From the NCBI GenBank assembly GCA_028819675.1, contig JAPPKT010000031.1, forward strand, positions 1 to 9,510: a stretch of DNA of 9,510 bases. The letters run 5' to 3'. The notes under the pieces are model-generated. The model worked only from the letters and a program-made list of their open reading frames with translations, made no database searches and was not told where the DNA came from. The translations under genes and the position numbers were made by a program. Below, piece after piece: positions 6,382 through 9,510 of this stretch (the stretch's first letter is position 1; every line of letters begins with the position of its first letter). Source of the DNA: Caldilineaceae bacterium. Lineage in GTDB: Bacteria > Chloroflexota > Anaerolineae > Caldilineales > Caldilineaceae.

Positions 6382-6717
6382 CTAAGCGTCGCCGCCGCCT
6401 GCCCCTTCCCAGCGCTCAATGAACACATCCATGACGCCGCCGCAGACCCCCAGGCTGTTCATGGAAATATCTTCGGTCAGGTCAACGTGAACGGTGCGAG
6501 GTATCCCGTCGTGGATTACGTCCAGCCCGGCTCGAATCACATCGGCCTCTCCGCAGCCGCCGCCTACCGTTCCTACGTGCCGGCCAAGCGGGTGAATCAC
6601 CATCTTCGCGCCCACTTCCCTCGGCACTGAGCCCTTGGCGTCAACGATCGTCGCCACGGCAACTGCCTGTTCATCATCCAACATTTCCTTAAGATAATGG
6701 TACAGTGTAGCGGTCAA
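6382..6717 (-). CDS. XdhC/CoxI-family protein (short form, CoxI domain only)
   Basis: The 111-residue protein is a stand-alone XdhC/CoxI N-terminal domain. Landmarks are VAVATIVDAKGSVPREVGAKM (about 19-39), GTVGGGCGEADV (49-60) with the conserved cysteine at 55, and a C-terminal MNSLGVCGGVMDVFIE (86-101) with the CGG motif (Cys92). These cysteines are those expected to handle the sulfurated molybdenum cofactor. It lacks the Rossmann domain that the long XdhC at 4452-5327 has, and carries the cysteine that the long form lacks, so the two look complementary. I prefer the TTG at 6717 because AAGGAGGG (6729-6736) lies 11 nt upstream; the other in-frame TTG at 6744 has no ribosome site. The mocA-like gene ends 158 bp upstream on the same strand. 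The 58-bp spacer to the convergent terC shows no clear terminator. Confidence 0.85.
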   Translation of the reverse strand: MTATLYHYLKEMLDDEQAVAVATIVDAKGSVPREVGAKMVIHPLGRHVGTVGGGCGEADVIRAGLDVIHDGIPRTVHVDLTEDISMNSLGVCGGVMDVFIERWEGAGGGDA

Positions 6718-6875
6718 GGTCTTCCCATCCCTCCTTGCCCCCAATTCGGGGCCGCGTTTTGAGAACGAAGGTCGGCTATTTCTTTGTCCTGACTACCTTC
6801 CATTCAGCAGGTTTGTTCCGCAGAAGCACAGGACAGTTCGCCTCTCCGAAAACCAGTAACTCGGGTCTTGCAGGA
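6718..6875. other. Spacer between mocA-like and short xdhC genes
   Basis: This spacer holds the ribosome site of the short xdhC and a widely spaced inverted repeat, TGTCCTG (6785-6791) and CAGGACA (6829-6835), with 37 nt between the arms. I see no convincing promoter, terminator or further gene. The length leaves room for an internal promoter, so co-transcription with mocA is not certain. Confidence 0.4.
6729..6736 (-). promoter_or_regulatory. Strong Shine-Dalgarno that decides the TTG start of the short xdhC
   Basis: On the minus strand this reads AAGGAGGG, 11 nt before the TTG at 6717. It lies inside the frame opened by the upstream TTG at 6744, which argues that 6744 is not the start. Confidence 0.6.
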
Positions 6876-7550
6876 TCAGTCCTCCCACTCATACTCCGCG
6901 CGCAGCGAATCATACTCGGCCGGTACGTCCATGTCTCGACGCACACAGTCGCTGTCAACGTTCTCGTAGGCGATCCTATCCTCGACAGAATCGAGGAGGG
7001 TTCGAAGTGACTGTCCCCTCTCCAGTTCTAGAAGTCTGGCAAACGCCCACTTGGGCAGATAGACCGGATGCCCGCGCCGCCGCATGTAGCTGGGAACGAC
7101 CAAAGCCCCTGGCTCCACCAGTCCTCTGTTTGTGATCTGCCGGATCACACTGGCCGGAATGTGCGGCTGGTCACCCAGCGCGAGGAGCGCTCCCTGGACC
7201 GGCACTTTGTTGTTACACAGAGATTCGATCCCGACCTGATAGGATTGCAGCATTTCATTCAAGCGGTAGTCGGGATTGAGAACGGCCTCGGCGGGCCCGC
7301 CAATCAGCTGTTCTGCGATCTCCGCGCCCCGGTGGCCCGTTACCACATATATAGGAGAAGCCTCTCCCTCGGCCAAAGCGGCAACAACGGCTTCGATTAC
7401 AGTCCCGTCTCGCCACGGCAACAACGGTTTGAAACGCCCCATTCTGCTGCTGAACCCTGCGGCAGCCACCACAGCCGCCACGCTATTCAAGCTTTCAGGA
7501 GGCACCGGGTCCGGCGGGGCCTCCCCTCTCTCGGACCGATCAGAAGGCAT
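6876..7550 (-). CDS. MocA/MobA-type molybdopterin nucleotidyltransferase
   Basis: The 224-residue protein is a MobA-like NTP transferase. Visible motifs are AAVVAAAGFSSRMGRFKPLLPW (25-46), the nucleotide-binding signature LAAGxSSRMGxxK; YVVTGHRG (68-75); the metal-binding GDQP (126-129); RRRGHPVYLPKW (157-168); and the closing DMDVPAEYDSL (206-216). The match is closest to the MocA branch, which joins CMP to molybdenum cofactor for xanthine-dehydrogenase-type enzymes; that fits the two XdhC-family genes nearby. The first ~22 residues are hydrophilic and proline-rich, longer than usual before the motif. I chose the ATG at 7550; a GTG at 7559 preceded by AGAAAGAG is a possible alternative. Residues encoded further upstream look non-coding. 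The CTP versus GTP preference cannot be read with certainty from sequence alone. Confidence 0.87.
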   Translation of the reverse strand: MPSDRSERGEAPPDPVPPESLNSVAAVVAAAGFSSRMGRFKPLLPWRDGTVIEAVVAALAEGEASPIYVVTGHRGAEIAEQLIGGPAEAVLNPDYRLNEMLQSYQVGIESLCNNKVPVQGALLALGDQPHIPASVIRQITNRGLVEPGALVVPSYMRRRGHPVYLPKWAFARLLELERGQSLRTLLDSVEDRIAYENVDSDCVRRDMDVPAEYDSLRAEYEWED

Positions 7551-7894
7551 GAATGACACGGGCAACTCTTTCTGATTTAGGCGTCCGTAGTCAGAAGTGA
7601 TTACAATTCTGAAATTTGCCCTGATGCATCTCTTGGTCCATTTGCGCAGTATACAACAGTTATGCAGCATGCCTGTTGACCACTGCGTACCAAAATGAAG
7701 GCTCGACATTTTCTGAAACCATGCCCTGTCCGTCCAAGTTCTGGTTTAGAGAATCTACTTACTGGATTCGCCTTGGTGGCCAGCCTTGTTTGGAAAAGGG
7801 CGGAAGCAGGATCGTCCCAACGACCCTGGCCAGCCCACTGCGTTCAAATTGTCTGATTTCGTATATCTTCTGCTTCGGGTGCTATAATCTTCTT
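7551..7894. other. Divergent intergenic region between mocA-like and membrane-protein genes
   Basis: About 340 bases, AT-richer than the flanks, hold the upstream regions of two divergent genes. On the minus strand a TATACT (plus 7648-7653) is a good -10 match for the mocA-like gene but has no recognisable -35 at 16-18 nt. On the plus strand an extended -10 lies at 7880-7888 (listed separately). No gene, terminator or repeat is supported here; the frame that runs through it toward 8650 only looks like protein from the ATG at 7895. Confidence 0.5.
7880..7888 (+). promoter_or_regulatory. Extended -10 promoter, positioned for a leaderless mRNA
   Basis: TGC-TATAAT is a perfect extended -10 element. 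The hexamer (7883-7888) sits at -12 to -7 relative to the A of the ATG at 7895, so transcription should begin at or next to that A. No Shine-Dalgarno lies between, and no good -35 is present at 16-18 nt, which an extended -10 can tolerate. Confidence 0.6.
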
Positions 7895-8650
7895 ATGCGA
7901 GATTCTGTTCAGATCGCGTCAAACGGCTCGCCAAAGCCGAGCAACTACGATTTGGTGAAGGATCCAATCTATTACATTACCTTCGGATTCTTCGCCCTGC
8001 TCACCACGGCATTGCCCGCTGCCCTGGGACAGCCGAACTTCCTGCCCATTGCACAGACGGTGGCTATCACTCTCTTTCTGGCAGTTCCGCTGCGAAGGGG
8101 AAGGATTGTTACCGCGCTCGTTGTGCTGTCTTCCTGGCTCTTCCTCCAGCTTCTTGTCATGATTGCGGGTTCAGCGCTCTTGCCTCTCGTATTTGAAAGA
8201 GCAATCCATGATGGCTTCGCCTACCACCGGGCACTTCTGGAGTGGTCCGTGACGGGTCTCAGTCTTCCCGGCTCAGTTCTCCAGGCCCCTGGGTCTCGTT
8301 TGCTTGAATTCATTGGAATTCTGTTTGGAAGCCTGCTCTCGGCTGGTCTCGTAGGACTCTGGTTCCTAGTACGTGCAGTGAATCAGTTCGGGTATGGTGT
8401 TGGTCGCCTGGCAGCTGAAGGCCCGGCCGGACTGATACTGGGAATGATGCCATGGAAGCTGGCGACGTTAGCCGGCTATGCCGGGCTTGTTGTCTTGCTG
8501 GCACAACCCCTCCTGCTAAACATCTGGAATCCCGCCCATTACCTTTTGAGGCATCGCCGCTTAGCGACCGCGTCCTTTGGGCTGATAGCGCTTGGTCTGG
8601 TATTGGAACTCGCGCTCCCGGGTCTTTGGCGCGCCTTGTGGGCGCCGTGA
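7895..8650 (+). CDS. Multi-pass membrane protein of unknown function
   Basis: I do not recognise a family. The 251-residue protein begins with about 20 polar residues and then has roughly six hydrophobic segments: about 26-45, 51-66, 71-99, 136-159, 188-208 and 224-244. Short basic stretches (RRGR at 67-70 and RHRR at 219-222) suggest cytoplasmic loops. Between segments 3 and 4 is a polar stretch with HDGFAYHRALLEW (105-117), and a motif-like GSLLSAGLVGLW lies in segment 4. There are no obvious catalytic, ATP-binding or metal-binding motifs, no cysteine, and no signal peptidase site. I start at the ATG at 7895 because hydrophobic coding character follows it and a -10 box sits exactly upstream; the upstream part of the open frame looks like non-coding DNA. 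It precedes smc on the same strand with a 256-bp gap. It could be a transport or envelope protein, but nothing specific can be claimed. Confidence 0.75.
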   Translation: MRDSVQIASNGSPKPSNYDLVKDPIYYITFGFFALLTTALPAALGQPNFLPIAQTVAITLFLAVPLRRGRIVTALVVLSSWLFLQLLVMIAGSALLPLVFERAIHDGFAYHRALLEWSVTGLSLPGSVLQAPGSRLLEFIGILFGSLLSAGLVGLWFLVRAVNQFGYGVGRLAAEGPAGLILGMMPWKLATLAGYAGLVVLLAQPLLLNIWNPAHYLLRHRRLATASFGLIALGLVLELALPGLWRALWAP

Positions 8651-8803
8651 GTCACAGGTTTGAAGGGAAACAAGTGGTTCAACGCGGAAAACGCCCGATC
8701 TTTGACCCAGGACAGTTCGAGTCTGTCATTTCGTCCAGGCACTTTTCGCAGTTGCCGGACTGCCTTTCCTCCCTGCACCCTTCCGGACTTTCCCCTCCGC
8801 TTC

Positions 8804-8829
8804 CTTGTCCCGCCCTATAGACGGACAAG
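8804..8829 (+). repeat. 7-bp inverted repeat between the membrane-protein gene and smc
   Basis: CTTGTCC (8804-8810) and GGACAAG (8823-8829) are perfect arms around a 12-nt loop, just after a pyrimidine-rich stretch (about 8763-8815). No T-tract follows, so a standard intrinsic terminator is unlikely. The rest of the 8651-8906 spacer shows no gene. Confidence 0.45.
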
Positions 8830-8851
8830 AAACCAGACAAACGACCACTTT

Positions 8852-8873
8852 GGGCAAGACGGGAAGTCTGCCC
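8852..8873 (+). repeat. Hairpin upstream of smc
   Basis: GGGC-A-AGAC (8852-8860) pairs with GTCTGCCC (8866-8873): an 8-bp stem with one bulged A and a 5-nt loop, ending 33 nt before the smc ATG. There is no T-tract. It could sit in the smc leader or close to its promoter; no clear -35/-10 pair is seen with it. Confidence 0.4.
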
Positions 8874-8906
8874 GAGCCGAACTGTCTCCTTCCGAATACA
8901 ATCCGA

Positions 8907-9510
8907 ATGCTGCGAATCAAGAGCGTAACCCTTAAAGGCTTCAAAACTTTTGCTCATCAGACCGACTTCGCCTTTGGATCCGGAGTAACGGCAATTGTTG
9001 GGCCGAACGGGTGCGGCAAGAGCAACGTTGCCGACGCTATCCGCTGGTGTTTGGGCGAACAGAGTTTCGGTCTGCTGCGCTCGAAGAAAACGAGGGACGT
9101 CATCTTCTCAGGAAGTGGCAAAAAGGCCAGACAGGGAATGGCGGCAGTCAGCATCGTACTCGACAATGAGGCGGGCGACCTCAATATCGATTTCAGCGAA
9201 GTCAAGATCACTCGACGGGCGTACCGTGACGGCGATAACGAATACCTGATTAACGGCCAGAAGGTCCGACTTCAGGACATTACCCAGCTGTTGGGGCCCA
9301 GTGGGTTGGGCAGGCGCGCCTATGCTGTCATCGGTCAGGGGCTGATCGACCGTGTTCTCAGCCTGAGACCTGAAGAAAGAAGGTCGCTTTTCGAGGAAGC
9401 TGCAGGCATTACCGGCTACCAGCAGAAACGGTCGGCTGCTTTGCGCCGGTTGGAGGCGACACAGCTGAATCTCGAACGCATCCGCGACGTCTTGACCGAG
9501 CTTTCCCCCC
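8907..9510 (+). CDS. smc: Chromosome segregation protein SMC, N-terminal part (cut by window end)
   Basis: The first 201 residues of SMC are present and the frame is still open at the last base. SMC is the large ATPase that with ScpA and ScpB forms the condensin-like complex organising and segregating the chromosome. The N-terminal head shows [20 protein letters not shown], then Walker [10 protein letters not shown] (32-40), followed by [26 protein letters not shown] (111-125), the Q-loop VIGQGLID (141-148) with Gln144, and [18 protein letters not shown] (151-168), where the first coiled coil begins ([15 protein letters not shown], 178-192). The full protein is about 1,150-1,200 residues, so the hinge, second coil, signature motif and Walker B lie beyond the window. 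The ATG at 8907 gives the usual SMC N-terminus; no Shine-Dalgarno is seen, and a TACAAT lies at 8897-8902. The wording of the head suggests Chloroflexota. Confidence 0.95.
   Translation, partial: MLRIKSVTLKGFKTFAHQTDFAFGSGVTAIVGPNGCGKSNVADAIRWCLGEQSFGLLRSKKTRDVIFSGSGKKARQGMAAVSIVLDNEAGDLNIDFSEVKITRRAYRDGDNEYLINGQKVRLQDITQLLGPSGLGRRAYAVIGQGLIDRVLSLRPEERRSLFEEAAGITGYQQKRSAALRRLEATQLNLERIRDVLTELSP

Noticed and set aside
7068..7556. A 162-residue plus-strand open frame
   Set aside because: It is antisense to the MocA-like gene, which shows the full nucleotidyltransferase motif set.
8897..8902. TACAAT as a leaderless promoter for smc
   Set aside because: It lies at -10 to -5 from the ATG, two bases too close for a start at the codon, and no -35 or extended -10 accompanies it.

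Overview
The window looks like bacterial chromosome of about 55-60% GC, most probably from a member of the Chloroflexota. Three things point that way. The SMC N-terminus at the right end reads like Chloroflexota SMC (segments such as VIGQGLID and LSLRPEERR). A 65-residue protein resembles a small uncharacterised family I recall from that phylum. A deazaflavin (F420)-type reductase is also present. This is recalled similarity, not a search result. The first ~116 bases are runs of G and C that look like a contig-end sequencing or assembly artefact. The window ends inside smc.

Layout, left to right. (1) 379-1642, plus strand: an F420-type nitroreductase/quinone reductase, followed 37 bp later by a PyrK-like FAD/[2Fe-2S] electron-transfer protein with no pyrD beside it. 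(2) 1668-3437, minus strand, read from high to low coordinates: a 65-residue unknown protein, a SufE-type sulfur acceptor, then a P1-family (DmpA/NylC-like) self-processing peptidase whose GTG start overlaps the sufE stop by 8 bp. A candidate promoter, a palindrome and a 5'UTR hairpin lie upstream of this group. (3) 3605-5327, minus strand: a long XdhC-type protein, then a class I SAM-dependent methyltransferase. (4) 5541-6323, plus strand: a TerC-family membrane protein with its own candidate promoter and a hairpin touching its Shine-Dalgarno. (5) 6382-7550, minus strand: a MocA/MobA-type molybdopterin nucleotidyltransferase, then a short XdhC (CoxI domain only). (6) 7895-8650, plus strand: an unrecognised multi-pass membrane protein behind an extended -10 box placed as for a leaderless mRNA. 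(7) 8907 to the end, plus strand: the 5' part of smc.

Functional reading. MocA and the two XdhC-type proteins are the classical maturation kit for xanthine-dehydrogenase/CO-dehydrogenase-type molybdenum hydroxylases: cytidylylation of the molybdenum cofactor, sulfuration and insertion. SufE is a sulfur carrier in the same neighbourhood, and the PyrK-like protein is a possible flavin/Fe-S redox partner. No hydroxylase structural subunit lies in the window, so its target must be elsewhere. The gene order, with terC reading the opposite way between the two XdhC genes, suggests a rearranged or loosely clustered region rather than one operon. I see no tRNA, rRNA, CRISPR array, transposase, integrase or phage gene.
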